Below are positions 33,574 to 42,916 of a DNA stretch of 64,000 bases, piece by piece; within the stretch, counting starts at the first letter, position 1, and every line of letters starts with the position of its first letter. The DNA is taken from NCBI GenBank assembly GCA_044841755.1, contig JAXOFM010000002.1:468798-532797 (forward strand), written 5' to 3'. The notes beneath the pieces are model-generated. The model ran no database searches, was not told where the DNA came from, and saw nothing but the letters and a program-made list of their open reading frames with translations. Both the position numbers and the translations under genes were made by a program. The stretch is from CAZAPO01 sp044841755 (GTDB taxonomy: Bacteria > Bacteroidota > Bacteroidia > Flavobacteriales > Flavobacteriaceae).

Positions 33574-33851
33574 AAAAATCACTTTATAAATTGAAAACTA
33601 TATAATGTTAATTTGCCTTATAGGCATGTGTGGTAATTTTTCAATCAATTCCAAATCTGAAATAATTGAGCAACTTTTTCTTTTTCTATGGCATTTTTAA
33701 CAAGAGAAATCTCGAATACTTCCTTGTTATGTATAGAGAGACATGAAAATAATAGCTATGCTTAAATTAATTAAGGTGCTCTACTAATTTAGTTTATTTT
33801 ATTTAAAGTAAAGTTGAATGTACTTAAATTTAATTGTTTGATTGATCATCT

Positions 33852-34271
33852 TTATTTTAATCCCATAGGATTCAAGTCTGGTTCTAAGAACTTTTTTCTG
33901 GCTTTTTCATTTTCAAAAATATCAAAACTATAATGGCTGTTGATTAATGCTTTAAAATCTGTTTTTAATTTAGGAAATGCTGCTATGAAGGTTTGGAAAT
34001 CTGTATGATTAGATTTTTGCATGAAGTGATCAACCGCTCTCACAGCCACTATGGTTAAGGTTGTATGATATTTGTCGGTAGCTCCAACATGGGCTACAAA
34101 TTTCTTTAGTTGAGATTGAATATTTTCTATAGCTTGATCAACTCCATACTTCTTAATATGAATCCAAGCCAAGCGTAAATGAGCCTCATGACTAAACAGA
34201 GATGGATCTAGTTGGCAGTTGGTAAATTGATTTTCAAATTCAATATCTGAAATATTGTAATGGTCTTCCAT
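33852..34271 (-). CDS. Conserved hypothetical protein coupled to rdgB
   Basis: A 139-residue soluble protein, helical, with a conserved-looking SHEAHLRLAWIHIKKYGVDQ segment and GATDKYHTTLTIVAVRAVDH in the middle. Several histidines (SHEAHLR, KYHTT, VDHF) could bind a metal, but no family function is known to me. Its ATG abuts the rdgB stop directly with no gap, so the two are translationally linked. There is no signal peptide. Confidence 0.75.
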   Translation of the reverse strand: MEDHYNISDIEFENQFTNCQLDPSLFSHEAHLRLAWIHIKKYGVDQAIENIQSQLKKFVAHVGATDKYHTTLTIVAVRAVDHFMQKSNHTDFQTFIAAFPKLKTDFKALINSHYSFDIFENEKARKKFLEPDLNPMGLK

Positions 34272-34847
34272 TTAATAGTTATTCAAAAATTCAACAAGCT
34301 GCTGTACAGCTCTTCCACGATGGCCAATTTGATTTTTTAATTCCAAATCCATTTGCGCGAAAGTTTGTTCGTAACCGTTTGGTTTAAAAATTGGGTCGTA
34401 ACCAAATCCTTTTTCGCCATGTTTTTCCGCTGTGACTTCGCCTTTACAAAGACCAGTAAAGGTGTATACCTTATCTTTTAAATGTAAAGCAATCACTGTT
34501 TTAAAATGAGCTGAGCGATCAGCCTGTTCTTCCAAGTTTTCTAAAACTTTGTTCATGTTATCATTAGCATCTCTATGGTTTCCAGCATATCTGGCTGAAT
34601 ACACTCCAGGAGCACCATCAAGAGCATCAATTTCAAGTCCTGTGTCATCAGCAAAACAATCATAACCATAATGTTCACTCACGTATAAAGCCTTTTGCAT
34701 GGCATTTCCATCTATAGTTGGTTGCGTTTCAGGGATGTCTTCTTCACAGCCAATATCCTTTAAGCTTAACAGCTGAATATGAGAAGGAATTAAAGCTTGA
34801 ACTTCCTTTAGTTTGTTTTGGTTTTTTGTTGCGAAAACAAGTTTCAT
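34272..34847 (-). CDS. rdgB: Non-canonical purine NTP pyrophosphatase (XTP/dITP diphosphatase)
   Basis: A 191-residue Ham1/RdgB enzyme. Conserved blocks are FATKNQNKLKEVQ at the start, CFADDTGLEIDALDGAPGVY with SARYAG, the GEKGFGYDPIF loop and IGHRGRAVQQL near the end. It hydrolyses XTP, ITP and dITP so that deaminated purines do not enter DNA or RNA. Length is typical. A TACCTTTG element lies about 20 nt before the ATG. The following conserved hypothetical gene starts on the next base after its stop. Confidence 0.96.
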   Translation of the reverse strand: MKLVFATKNQNKLKEVQALIPSHIQLLSLKDIGCEEDIPETQPTIDGNAMQKALYVSEHYGYDCFADDTGLEIDALDGAPGVYSARYAGNHRDANDNMNKVLENLEEQADRSAHFKTVIALHLKDKVYTFTGLCKGEVTAEKHGEKGFGYDPIFKPNGYEQTFAQMDLELKNQIGHRGRAVQQLVEFLNNY

Positions 34848-34864
34848 AATTCGTTGTGAAAAAT

Positions 34865-34872
34865 CAAAGGTA
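34865..34872 (-). promoter_or_regulatory. Probable -7 element of the rdgB promoter
   Basis: Reads TACCTTTG on the minus strand, a full TAnnTTTG match. The nearest TTTG upstream is only 14 nt away, shorter than usual. Confidence 0.4.
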
Positions 34873-34945
34873 AGGGATTATTTATTCAAAAATAATTAAC
34901 TTAGTTGAGTCTCTATTCTCCATCAGCTACTTTATTCAAAATCAT

Positions 34946-35833
34946 ATGAAATCACTAAAAAAAGAAGATATCAAGCAGGAAGTTTATGATCTTTATGACG
35001 ATTATGCACATAACAAGATTAATAGAAGGCAATTTGTTGAGAAACTTTCACTCTATGCAATAGGTGGTATTACGGTGAGTTCCTTGATGAGCTTCATTAT
35101 GCCAGATTATGTTAACACCCTATTAGTGCAGCCAGATGATCCAAAACTCATTTCAGACTATGTTACGTATCAATCTCCAAAAGGAGGTGGTAAAATAAAA
35201 GGTTTGTTGTCAAGACCTAAAAAAGGAAAAAAGAAGATGCCTGGAATTGTAGTTGTACATGAAAATAGAGGGCTAAACCCTTATATTGAGGATGTTGGTC
35301 GTCGAGCATCTTTAGAAGGTTTTATCTCTTTAGCTCCAGATGCTTTAACTCCATTAGGTGGTTATCCTGGAAATGATGACGAAGGAAGAACTATGCAGCG
35401 AAAAAGAGATAGAGGTAAAATGCTTGAGGATTTCATAGCGGCATTTGAATATTTAAAGAATCACGAAAATTGCGATGGAAATGTAGGTGTAGTTGGATTC
35501 TGTTTTGGTGGATGGATATCTAATATGATGGCAGTAAAAGTCCCAGACTTAAAAGCTGCGGTTCCTTTTTATGGAGGTCAACCATCTGATGAAGATGCAG
35601 CTATGATCAAAGCTCCTTTAATGTTACAATTTGGTGAACTCGATAAGCGAGTTAATGCTGGATGGCCAGATTATGAAAAAGTACTAAAAGAGAATAATGT
35701 AGACTATACTGCTCATTTTTATCCAGGAGCAAATCATGGATTCCACAATAACACCACACCACGTTATGATGAGGAAGCTGCAAACTTAGCTTGGAAACGA
35801 ACTATTAAATTCTTTAAGAAACACCTTAAATAG
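34946..35833 (+). CDS. Dienelactone hydrolase family protein with Tat-like signal
   Basis: A 295-residue alpha/beta hydrolase. The N-terminal 25 residues are charged, then NRRQF (26-30) and a hydrophobic stretch (LYAIGGITVSSLMSF) resemble a twin-arginine signal, with the arginines unusually far inside. The hydrolase nucleophile is Cys186 in GFCFGG, the aspartate is in QFGELDKRV and the histidine in GANHGFHN. VVVHENRGLNPYIEDVGRR is the family block that holds the substrate. It opens a lactone ring or cleaves a related ester. The GH53 gene follows by 21 nt. Confidence 0.9.
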   Translation: MKSLKKEDIKQEVYDLYDDYAHNKINRRQFVEKLSLYAIGGITVSSLMSFIMPDYVNTLLVQPDDPKLISDYVTYQSPKGGGKIKGLLSRPKKGKKKMPGIVVVHENRGLNPYIEDVGRRASLEGFISLAPDALTPLGGYPGNDDEGRTMQRKRDRGKMLEDFIAAFEYLKNHENCDGNVGVVGFCFGGWISNMMAVKVPDLKAAVPFYGGQPSDEDAAMIKAPLMLQFGELDKRVNAGWPDYEKVLKENNVDYTAHFYPGANHGFHNNTTPRYDEEAANLAWKRTIKFFKKHLK

Positions 35834-35854
35834 AAATATTAATTGAACTCGAAG

Positions 35855-37000
35855 ATGTTTAAATATGCTATTCTAATTATTGTTTCATTCAGTATTTCGT
35901 GTAATTCTGATGTAAATAATAATGGTACTGACAGTGAAGCAGAGGAACCACTTAACCTTTATCTCGGAGCTGACCTTTCGTACGTAAATGAGATGCTTGA
36001 TTGTGGTGGTGAATTTAGAGAAAATGGAACAATTAAGGATCCATATCAAATTTTTGCTGATGCGGGAACTAATATTGTTAGGGTTAGGTTATGGCACAAT
36101 CCAACATGGACTTCATATTCCAATTTGGACGATGTAAAGAAGACTATAAGACGTTCTAAAGAAGAAGGGATGAAAGTGCTTCTAGATTTTCACTATTCTG
36201 ATGATTGGGCAGATCCAGGTGATCAAATTATTCCTGAAGCTTGGAAGAGCATTACAGATCTACAGGTACTTGGTGACTCACTTTACATTTATACTTTTAA
36301 CACCTTGAATGAGTTAAATAAAATTGGCCTTACTCCAGAAATGGTTCAAATTGGAAATGAAATCAATAGTGAGATTTTGTTGGGATCTCATGTAGATGAA
36401 CTTAATGAACCAATTAATTGGGAGAGAAATGTGTTTTTACTAAACAAAGGAATTCAAGCAGTAGACAATTTTAATAATGTTTTTTCAAAAGAAGTGGAAA
36501 CAATGATCCACATTGCTCAACCAGAATTTACATTTCCATGGTTTGATGAAGCGTTTAGGAATGGATTGATTGATTTTGACTGGATAGGAATATCTTATTA
36601 TCCAAAATGGTCTTCAACTAGTATGAATAATTTGCCTCAATCAATAGCTCAATTAAAGGATAAGTACTCAAAGCGCGTAATGGTAGTAGAAACAGCTTAT
36701 CCTTACTCATTAGTTGCTTCTGATGCTGCCAATAATATTTTGATGCAGGATGCTTTAATACCTAATTATCCAGCTACTAAGGAGGGGCAACTAAATTATA
36801 TGCTTGACCTTACCAAAAAAACGATTGAAGGAGGAGGAGAAGGCGTTATCTATTGGGAACCAGCTTGGATTAGCACCAATTGTTCAACACGATGGGGAAC
36901 AGGTTCGCATTGGGAAAACGCTACTTTTTTTGATGCCGAAAATAATAATGAAGCCTTACCTGCTTTTAACTTTTATAATACAACTAACTACACTAACTAG
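35855..37000 (+). CDS. GH53 arabinogalactan endo-beta-1,4-galactanase lipoprotein
   Basis: The ATG at 35855 (381 residues) starts a lipoprotein signal ending in SISC, Cys16; a TTG 12 bases earlier is less likely. The GH53 (beta/alpha)8 barrel spans nearly all the rest: FADAGTNIVRVRLWHNPTW, VLLDFHYSDDWADPG, the acid/base Glu169 in VQIGNEIN and the nucleophile Glu279 in MVVETAYPY. YWEPAW near the end is also characteristic. It would cut beta-1,4-galactan at the cell surface. No SusCD pair or other glycan enzymes are adjacent, so it is not in a typical polysaccharide locus. Confidence 0.92.
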   Translation: MFKYAILIIVSFSISCNSDVNNNGTDSEAEEPLNLYLGADLSYVNEMLDCGGEFRENGTIKDPYQIFADAGTNIVRVRLWHNPTWTSYSNLDDVKKTIRRSKEEGMKVLLDFHYSDDWADPGDQIIPEAWKSITDLQVLGDSLYIYTFNTLNELNKIGLTPEMVQIGNEINSEILLGSHVDELNEPINWERNVFLLNKGIQAVDNFNNVFSKEVETMIHIAQPEFTFPWFDEAFRNGLIDFDWIGISYYPKWSSTSMNNLPQSIAQLKDKYSKRVMVVETAYPYSLVASDAANNILMQDALIPNYPATKEGQLNYMLDLTKKTIEGGGEGVIYWEPAWISTNCSTRWGTGSHWENATFFDAENNNEALPAFNFYNTTNYTN

Positions 37001-37006
37001 CTAAAT

Positions 37007-38650
37007 ATGTCAAAATTAACTTCACCTTTAGAGGCCTTTTTACATTGGGAAGCTAATACTCCTGATAAAGTATTCTTAAACCAACCAATTGATGGAAAGC
37101 ATGTATCATATACATTTAAAGAAGCAGGATTGGAAGCTCGTAAGATAGCTGCGCACTTAAACTCTTTAAATCTTCCAAAGCGTAGTCATATAGCATTACT
37201 ATCAAAAAACTGTGCACACTGGCTAATATCAGATATTGCTATTATGATGGCAGATCATGTTTCTATTCCTGTTTATCCTACACTCAATGATGCTTCTATA
37301 AATCAAGTTCTAGTTCATAGCGAATCCAAGGCAATTATTATTGGAAAACTGGACGATTACCAATCGCAAAAAGCAGGAGTTCCTGATATTCACAAAATTA
37401 GTATTGGGATGTACGGTGAAAATGAAGGCGAATTATGGGAAAGTATATTAGAAAACACTTCTCCTTTATCAGAAATACCAGAAATGAATATGGATGATTT
37501 ACACACCATTATTTATACCTCTGGAACAACAGGTAACCCTAAAGGAGTTATGCATACAGTTAGAAATTTTTCTGAAAGTGTAAGTCTTTTTTCAAAGGAA
37601 GTAGTGGTAGGAGAACACCCAAAACTTTTTTCTTATCTGCCATTAGCACATGTAGCAGAACGAATGGGTATTGGTACTCATGGAATGTATTTAGGAGCTG
37701 AGTTTTCATTCCCGGAAAGTTTAGCAACTTTTGCTTCAGATTTAGAGCGATGTCAACCAGAGGCATTTTTTGCAGTGCCAAGAATTTGGACCAAATTTCA
37801 AGAGAAAATATTGGAGAAGATACCGCAAAAGAAGTTAAGTACGTTGTTAAGTATTCCAATTGTTAGATCTATTATCAGAAATAAATTGAAGAGTAAATTA
37901 GGCTTGAGTAAAGCGAAATACTTTTTTTCAGGAGCAGCACCCTTATCGAGTAGTTTAATAGAATGGTATGAGACTATTGGGATTTCTATTTTTCAAGTTT
38001 ACGGAATGACAGAAGACTGTATTATTTCGCATGCTAATTTGAAAGGAGCCAATAAAATAGGAACCGTTGGTAAGCCTTGGTCAACAGTGCAAATTAAACT
38101 ATCAGAAGAAGGAGAAATTCGCATTAAGAATAATTGTTTATTCAAAGGATATTATAAGGCACCTGAAATAACTGCTGAGGTTTTTACCGAAGATGGATTT
38201 TTTAAAACAGGTGACATAGGCGAGTATGACCACGATGGTTATATGACTATTACAGGGCGTGTAAAAGACCAGTTTAAAACAGATAAGGGAAAATATATTT
38301 CTCCTGCACCATTAGAGCTAATGATGTCTAAGAATACTGACATTGAACAGATTTGTATTGTTGGAACTGGAATTCCTCAACCTATTGCATTGGTAACCCT
38401 CTCAGAACTTGGCAAGGCAAAATCTAAAGAAGACTTGGTGAATGGTTTGATTGATACCAAAGAAAGTGTAAACCCAGAATTTGAAAAGCATGAAAAGATA
38501 GAAAAGGTTGTGGTTATGAAGGAGGACTGGAATGTTGATAATGGTTTAACTACTCCTACTTTAAAAGTAAAGCGAAACAGTATTGAAAAAATACACATGC
38601 CTTATTATAAACAGTGGTTTGAAAGCTCCGATAAAGTTATTTTTGAGTAA
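37007..38650 (+). CDS. AMP-dependent acyl-CoA synthetase/ligase (long-chain type)
   Basis: A 547-residue adenylate-forming enzyme. The phosphate-binding loop is IIYTSGTTGNPKGVMHT, the acyl/AMP site is YGMTEDC, and the hinge and catalytic region is TGDIGEYDHDGYMTITGRVK. The insertion and short C-terminal domain (KTDKGKYISPAPLE) match long-chain fatty acyl-CoA synthetases. It activates a fatty acid with ATP and CoA. It starts 6 nt after the GH53 gene; the functional link between the two is not obvious. Confidence 0.92.
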   Translation: MSKLTSPLEAFLHWEANTPDKVFLNQPIDGKHVSYTFKEAGLEARKIAAHLNSLNLPKRSHIALLSKNCAHWLISDIAIMMADHVSIPVYPTLNDASINQVLVHSESKAIIIGKLDDYQSQKAGVPDIHKISIGMYGENEGELWESILENTSPLSEIPEMNMDDLHTIIYTSGTTGNPKGVMHTVRNFSESVSLFSKEVVVGEHPKLFSYLPLAHVAERMGIGTHGMYLGAEFSFPESLATFASDLERCQPEAFFAVPRIWTKFQEKILEKIPQKKLSTLLSIPIVRSIIRNKLKSKLGLSKAKYFFSGAAPLSSSLIEWYETIGISIFQVYGMTEDCIISHANLKGANKIGTVGKPWSTVQIKLSEEGEIRIKNNCLFKGYYKAPEITAEVFTEDGFFKTGDIGEYDHDGYMTITGRVKDQFKTDKGKYISPAPLELMMSKNTDIEQICIVGTGIPQPIALVTLSELGKAKSKEDLVNGLIDTKESVNPEFEKHEKIEKVVVMKEDWNVDNGLTTPTLKVKRNSIEKIHMPYYKQWFESSDKVIFE

Positions 38651-38680
38651 TCTCTAGCGAGCCTTATAAATCTATTAGCA

Positions 38681-39766
38681 ATGGACAGCGAAATTTTATC
38701 TTTTTATGGCTGGTGGCAATTTGCGGTCTGCATGTTTGCTTTTATAGCGTTACTTGCTATTTGGTGGGAAATTGGTAAAAAACAAAATGATTTTGGACAA
38801 GTTTGGTTAGCACTATCTGTACTATGCTGGAGTGTTTCAGGAGCTTTTGAAGTGTACTATGCAAATAATAAGATAGCCAATACTTTAATTCTTGATGGTT
38901 GGCGTAGTGTATTTTCTTTAATGAATAGTTTATTTATTCTACTGGCACTTCCTTGGTTTAGATATTTACCTTCTCCCATTGAACATATCATTAAATCCAA
39001 ATATTGGATTTATATCGTAGGACTTCCATTCCTCTTTTCAATTCTTCCCACAATAAGTAGAATGATTTCTGGTAACATGCTAGAAATGATGAACGAGTTG
39101 GATGTGTATTACGCAATATTCACGCTTGTCTTTTTAGGATATGTCCTTTGGGAGTCATTTATAAAGAGGCGATTAAGAACACTTGCATTATTATCTTTAG
39201 TGTGTGTTGCTATTGTGCTAGTTGCTCAGATATATAAATTATTTGGCTATTCAATTAATCTTACACTGTTCTCTGCAATATTCAAAACTTCTCTTATTAT
39301 GATTTTCTTTGCGTTAGCATTGAGCTGGGTAAAGGAACTTTCTGAGAATGTAATTCCGGAATCACGACATCTTAAAGTGACTTTTAAGCGAGGAAAAAAT
39401 AAAGAAGGGAAGTACGAACAAAAAGTATTTTTAGAAGGTTTTCCTGGAACAGATCATAGAAAGGTGAAACTTACACCAGCATTGTATGAACTGTTTATAA
39501 AGTTTGCCAAACGAAAATTAGATAGTGAGGATGCATGGTTAGAAATAAAACCTAAAAGCTCACATTTATCAGAAAGATCATTTGACATAAATGATTATAA
39601 TGAAGTTAAAAGATTACTCAATGCACTGCTCGATGGATTGTTTGGAAAAGACAATTGGACACCAGAGCATCACTTCAATCCACTAAAAAATGCACTTTTT
39701 GAAATGTCGGAAAAGAGAGATCGCAAAATTCGTTTAGTAATTCCTGCTGCTAATATTTCATTGTAA
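38681..39766 (+). CDS. Seven-helix membrane protein with soluble C-terminal domain
   Basis: A 361-residue protein. Residues 8-222 hold about seven hydrophobic helices. Residues 230-361 are soluble and charged: an initial hairpin (VTFKRGKNKEGKYEQKVFLE), then VKLTPALYELFIKFAKRKL and DYNEVKRLLNALLDGLFGKD. The LTP-x-L-Y-E-L-F pattern resembles the first helix of winged-helix output domains, so a membrane-bound DNA-binding or signalling role is possible. I do not recognise the full family. It is 30 nt after the acyl-CoA ligase gene, same direction. Confidence 0.75.
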   Translation: MDSEILSFYGWWQFAVCMFAFIALLAIWWEIGKKQNDFGQVWLALSVLCWSVSGAFEVYYANNKIANTLILDGWRSVFSLMNSLFILLALPWFRYLPSPIEHIIKSKYWIYIVGLPFLFSILPTISRMISGNMLEMMNELDVYYAIFTLVFLGYVLWESFIKRRLRTLALLSLVCVAIVLVAQIYKLFGYSINLTLFSAIFKTSLIMIFFALALSWVKELSENVIPESRHLKVTFKRGKNKEGKYEQKVFLEGFPGTDHRKVKLTPALYELFIKFAKRKLDSEDAWLEIKPKSSHLSERSFDINDYNEVKRLLNALLDGLFGKDNWTPEHHFNPLKNALFEMSEKRDRKIRLVIPAANISL

Positions 39767-39892
39767 ATGAAGACGTTATAGTTTTTTGTCTGTAGCGGAC
39801 TTTCCGACAAATTCATATTTTTTCTGATTTTTTAAAAGAATAGAAATTCATTTTTTCAATTTCGACTCACAATCAAAAACACAGTTATTGTT

Positions 39893-41515
39893 ATGAGTCT
39901 TAAGCATTCCCCATTTTTCTTTTTCGGATTTTTCCCATTCATCAATCAAGCTCAGTCTAAAGGGCTGGACGAACAAATAAATGATGCCTTCATGCCATTT
40001 GCAACATGGTGGGAAGGCTTCATTTTATCTGAAGTAAATATTGGAGGAAATGGAATTCCAATAGTGTTGATGCTGCTTCTAGGTGGTGCAGTGTTCTTTA
40101 CCGTTTATTTTGGATTTGTGAACGTAAAGCACTTTCCAACAGCCATCAATGTAGTAAGAGGGAAGTACGATGCATTAGAGTCTCAAAATCAAGTAGTGGT
40201 TTCACAAGTTCATGAGGTTGACGGAGATCTTATTGATACAATTAAAGATGAAGCTCATCATGGTGAGGTGAATCACTTTCAAGCATTGGCAACAGCAGTT
40301 TCAGGAACTGTTGGTTTAGGAAATATCTCAATGGTGGCAGTAGCTATCTCTATTGGTGGTCCTGGAGCTACTTTTTGGATGATCTTAGCTGGACTTGTAG
40401 GAATGTCTACAAAATTTGTTGAATGTACGCTAGGTGTAAAGTATCGTGACATTGATGAGCAAGGAAAGGTATTTGGTGGCCCAATGTATTACTTGTCGCG
40501 TGGACTTAAAGAAAATGGTTTTATCAGATTCGGAAAATTTTTGGGAGTAATTTTTGCAGTTTTATGTGTGGGAGCTTCGTTTGGTGGTGGAAATGCTTTT
40601 CAAACCAATCAAGCAGCGGCACAAATTATTGGACACTTTCAATTGGATGGTTCCTCAACAGGAAGTGTTATAGGTGTTGTATTTGCCATATTGGTCGGGA
40701 TTGTGATCATTGGAGGAATTAAACGAATTGCCAAAGTAACTGAAAAAGTAGTGCCTTTTATGGCCATTCTTTATGTTGCTGCTGCTTTGTTTATCATCTT
40801 TTCAAATTGGAGCTTTGTTGATGATGCTTTTAGTTTGATTTTTAACGAAGCCTTTACACCAAGAGCAACTATTACAGGTGGATTCATTGGAGTCATGATT
40901 CAAGGTTTTAGACGTGCAGCTTTTTCTAACGAAGCTGGAGCTGGATCAGCAGCAATTGCACATTCGGCTGTAAATACAGAATATGCAGCTTCAGAAGGTC
41001 TTGTTGGTTTACTTGAACCCTTTATTGATACGGTTGTTATTTGTACCATGACCGCAATCATCATTATCATGTTTAATATGGATGGAGCATTTGTTTATGG
41101 AGATGTGATAAACGGTCAAGCATTAATGACAGATGGCAGTAGAGTAGGAGGCGTTAATTTAACTTCTTTGGCTTTTGATGCTGCTATTCCTGGATCATCA
41201 AATATTCTGGTTTTTGCTGTATGTTTATTTGCCTTTTCAACAATTTTATCATGGTCTTATTATGGACTACAGTCTTGGAAATATTTATTTGGCAGAGGAA
41301 GATTAGTTGATCTCTCATACAAGCTACTGTTTTTAATTTTCACTGTTTTAGGTGCTGCAATTACTTTAGATGCTGTAATAAAATTCTCTGATGCTATGAT
41401 ATTAGCGCTGGTATTTCCTAATATGATTGGACTCTTATTGTTATTCCCAAAAGTGAGAAATGAGATGAACAGATATATGAAAGCAATACGAAACTTTAAA
41501 TTGAGTAAGGAATAA
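39893..41515 (+). CDS. Alanine:cation symporter (AGCS family)
   Basis: A 540-residue inner-membrane transporter. Family signatures are ATAVSGTVGLGNISMVAVAI, FGGPMYYLSRGL and RRAAFSNEAGAGSAAIAHSA. The first 45 residues are an extension before the first helix, with FFFGFFPFINQAQS that may be a signal. About ten or eleven further helices follow. It imports alanine or glycine with sodium or protons. It has its own 126-bp upstream space; no TAnnTTTG match is visible there. Confidence 0.93.
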   Translation: MSLKHSPFFFFGFFPFINQAQSKGLDEQINDAFMPFATWWEGFILSEVNIGGNGIPIVLMLLLGGAVFFTVYFGFVNVKHFPTAINVVRGKYDALESQNQVVVSQVHEVDGDLIDTIKDEAHHGEVNHFQALATAVSGTVGLGNISMVAVAISIGGPGATFWMILAGLVGMSTKFVECTLGVKYRDIDEQGKVFGGPMYYLSRGLKENGFIRFGKFLGVIFAVLCVGASFGGGNAFQTNQAAAQIIGHFQLDGSSTGSVIGVVFAILVGIVIIGGIKRIAKVTEKVVPFMAILYVAAALFIIFSNWSFVDDAFSLIFNEAFTPRATITGGFIGVMIQGFRRAAFSNEAGAGSAAIAHSAVNTEYAASEGLVGLLEPFIDTVVICTMTAIIIIMFNMDGAFVYGDVINGQALMTDGSRVGGVNLTSLAFDAAIPGSSNILVFAVCLFAFSTILSWSYYGLQSWKYLFGRGRLVDLSYKLLFLIFTVLGAAITLDAVIKFSDAMILALVFPNMIGLLLLFPKVRNEMNRYMKAIRNFKLSKE

Positions 41516-41603
41516 AATTCAAACTTAATTATGATAAAAATCAGTCATAGTTTTAAAAAAGTAGATTACATTTATACTATTGTTAAACTTAATATTAAAC
41601 ACT

Positions 41604-41903
41604 ATGACAATAAATATTCAATATGTCCATATGGCGACGAGTGAAGCGATGAATGAATATGTAAAAGGTAAATTGCAAAAGCTAAGCAGAAAGTATGAAT
41701 GGCTAATAGGTGCTGAGGTTCATTTTGAGGTTGAGCATAATGCTAAGCAGAAAGGAAAAATCTGTAAAATGGAACTAAGTTTACCTGGACCGCGAATATT
41801 TGCTTCTTCTAATGAAGATAACTATGAAGACGCAGTGAAGAACACTATTAAAGATCTTGAAAAACAATTAAAGAAACGAAAAAATACCTTTCAAACATAT
41901 TAA
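41604..41903 (+). CDS. hpf: Ribosome hibernation promoting factor/RaiA family
   Basis: The ATG at 41604 gives 99 residues starting MTINIQYVHMATSEAMNEYV, the usual start; the longer frame from a TTG at 41580 is unlikely. This is the short HPF form without the C-terminal dimerisation domain. Basic residues near the end (KQLKKRKNTFQ) contact rRNA in relatives. Such proteins block the ribosome's mRNA channel in stationary phase. A clear terminator follows. Confidence 0.93.
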   Translation: MTINIQYVHMATSEAMNEYVKGKLQKLSRKYEWLIGAEVHFEVEHNAKQKGKICKMELSLPGPRIFASSNEDNYEDAVKNTIKDLEKQLKKRKNTFQTY

Positions 41904-41906
41904 CAA

Positions 41907-41932
41907 AAAAAGGAGCCAAAAGGCTCCTTTTT
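41907..41932. terminator. Bidirectional intrinsic terminator
   Basis: AAAAAGGAGCC pairs with GGCTCCTTTTT (11-bp arms, AAAA loop), between the convergent hpf and small membrane protein genes. Confidence 0.93.
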
Positions 41933-41948
41933 AAATATATACTTCGTT

Positions 41949-42326
41949 TTAATCTCTTCCTAATACCCAGCCAATAACACCTCCCGCAATTGCAAATCGA
42001 ACAGCGAAGGTAACAGTTCCTATAACAACTCCCGTTAAATCTGTAAGGTCAGTTGTCGCAAAAGTATGCAGTGATGCACATGCTCCTATAAATGCTCCAA
42101 TGATCAATCCGGCTTTAGCACCAGTGGCAAATGTTTTTATACCTGCCCATTTAGCAAAAATTATAGTGATAAGAGCGGCATACAATACTTCCATCAAAAT
42201 AATATGAGGAAAATCTAATTCGGAGGTCATTTCTTGATATGAGATGCCTCCAACAACATAAATTAGGTAGCCAAGTCCGAAAAGGGCTGCCGTTCCACCG
42301 ATAACGGCTAAAACATTATTTTTCAT
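41949..42326 (-). CDS. Four-helix membrane protein of unknown function
   Basis: A 125-residue protein with four hydrophobic segments, about residues 6-26, 43-62, 70-90 and 97-120. Small-residue motifs such as GGTAALFGLGYLIY and KAGLIIGAFIGA suggest tight helix packing. It resembles small DUF1761-type membrane proteins, but I would not assign that family firmly. It stands alone between a shared terminator and a 112-bp spacer before rlmH. Confidence 0.75.
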   Translation of the reverse strand: MKNNVLAVIGGTAALFGLGYLIYVVGGISYQEMTSELDFPHIILMEVLYAALITIIFAKWAGIKTFATGAKAGLIIGAFIGACASLHTFATTDLTDLTGVVIGTVTFAVRFAIAGGVIGWVLGRD

Positions 42327-42438
42327 TATAGTTAGTTTTATGAATCTCTAATAAGAGATTCGGTTAGTGTTTTAAAGGTAATGAAAAAGTGAATTCAAAA
42401 ATGTAATCTAATGATTACATGTTAATTAGGAATAATGA

Positions 42439-42912
42439 TTATCGATGATGATAGGGTTCGTTCCTTAAAATAGTGAAACCTCGATATAACTGCTCAATAA
42501 AAAATAAGCGAACCATTTGATGAGAGAACGTCATTTTTGAGAGGCTCAATTTGCCTTGAGATTTCGAATAAACCTCTTGTGAAAAACCATAAGGTCCACC
42601 AATAACAAACACTAATCTTTTTATTCCAGAATTCATATATTTTTGAAGGTAACTTGCAAATGAAATTGAATCCATTTGTTTTCCTTTCTCGTCAAGTAAA
42701 ACCATAACATCAGAAGTATTGATCTTACTTAAAATTAATTCACCTTCTTTTTGTTTTTGTTGTGCTTCACTCAGATTTTTAACGTTTTTAATATCTGGAA
42801 TGATTTCAAAATCAAATTTTATATAATATTTTAATCGCTTTTGATACTCTTCTATTAACTGTTGAAGTTGTTTATTATCTGTCTTGCCAATGGCGATCAG
42901 TTTGATTTGCAT
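42439..42912 (-). CDS. rlmH: 23S rRNA (pseudouridine-1915-N3)-methyltransferase
   Basis: A 157-residue SPOUT methyltransferase of the RlmH family. The knot region is FVIGGPYGFSQEVYSKSQ and the C-terminus is MVRLFFIEQLYRGFTILRNE followed by PYHH, both diagnostic. VMVLLDEKGKQMDS is the conserved middle block. It methylates a pseudouridine in helix 69 of 23S rRNA in the assembled ribosome. Its promoter lies inside the end of the upstream DoxX gene and predicts a transcript starting at the ATG itself. Confidence 0.96.
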   Translation of the reverse strand: MQIKLIAIGKTDNKQLQQLIEEYQKRLKYYIKFDFEIIPDIKNVKNLSEAQQKQKEGELILSKINTSDVMVLLDEKGKQMDSISFASYLQKYMNSGIKRLVFVIGGPYGFSQEVYSKSQGKLSLSKMTFSHQMVRLFFIEQLYRGFTILRNEPYHHR

Positions 42913-42916
42913 AAAG

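Noticed and set aside
33583..33851. Possible small gene or RNA in the 269-bp gap after the nitrilase start
   Set aside because: Only a weak TGCCT/AGGCA hairpin near 33613 and AT-rich sequence; no coding frame, promoter or conserved RNA element recognised.
41580..41603. Eight extra N-terminal residues on HPF
   Set aside because: They begin at TTG; the family starts at the ATG at 41604.
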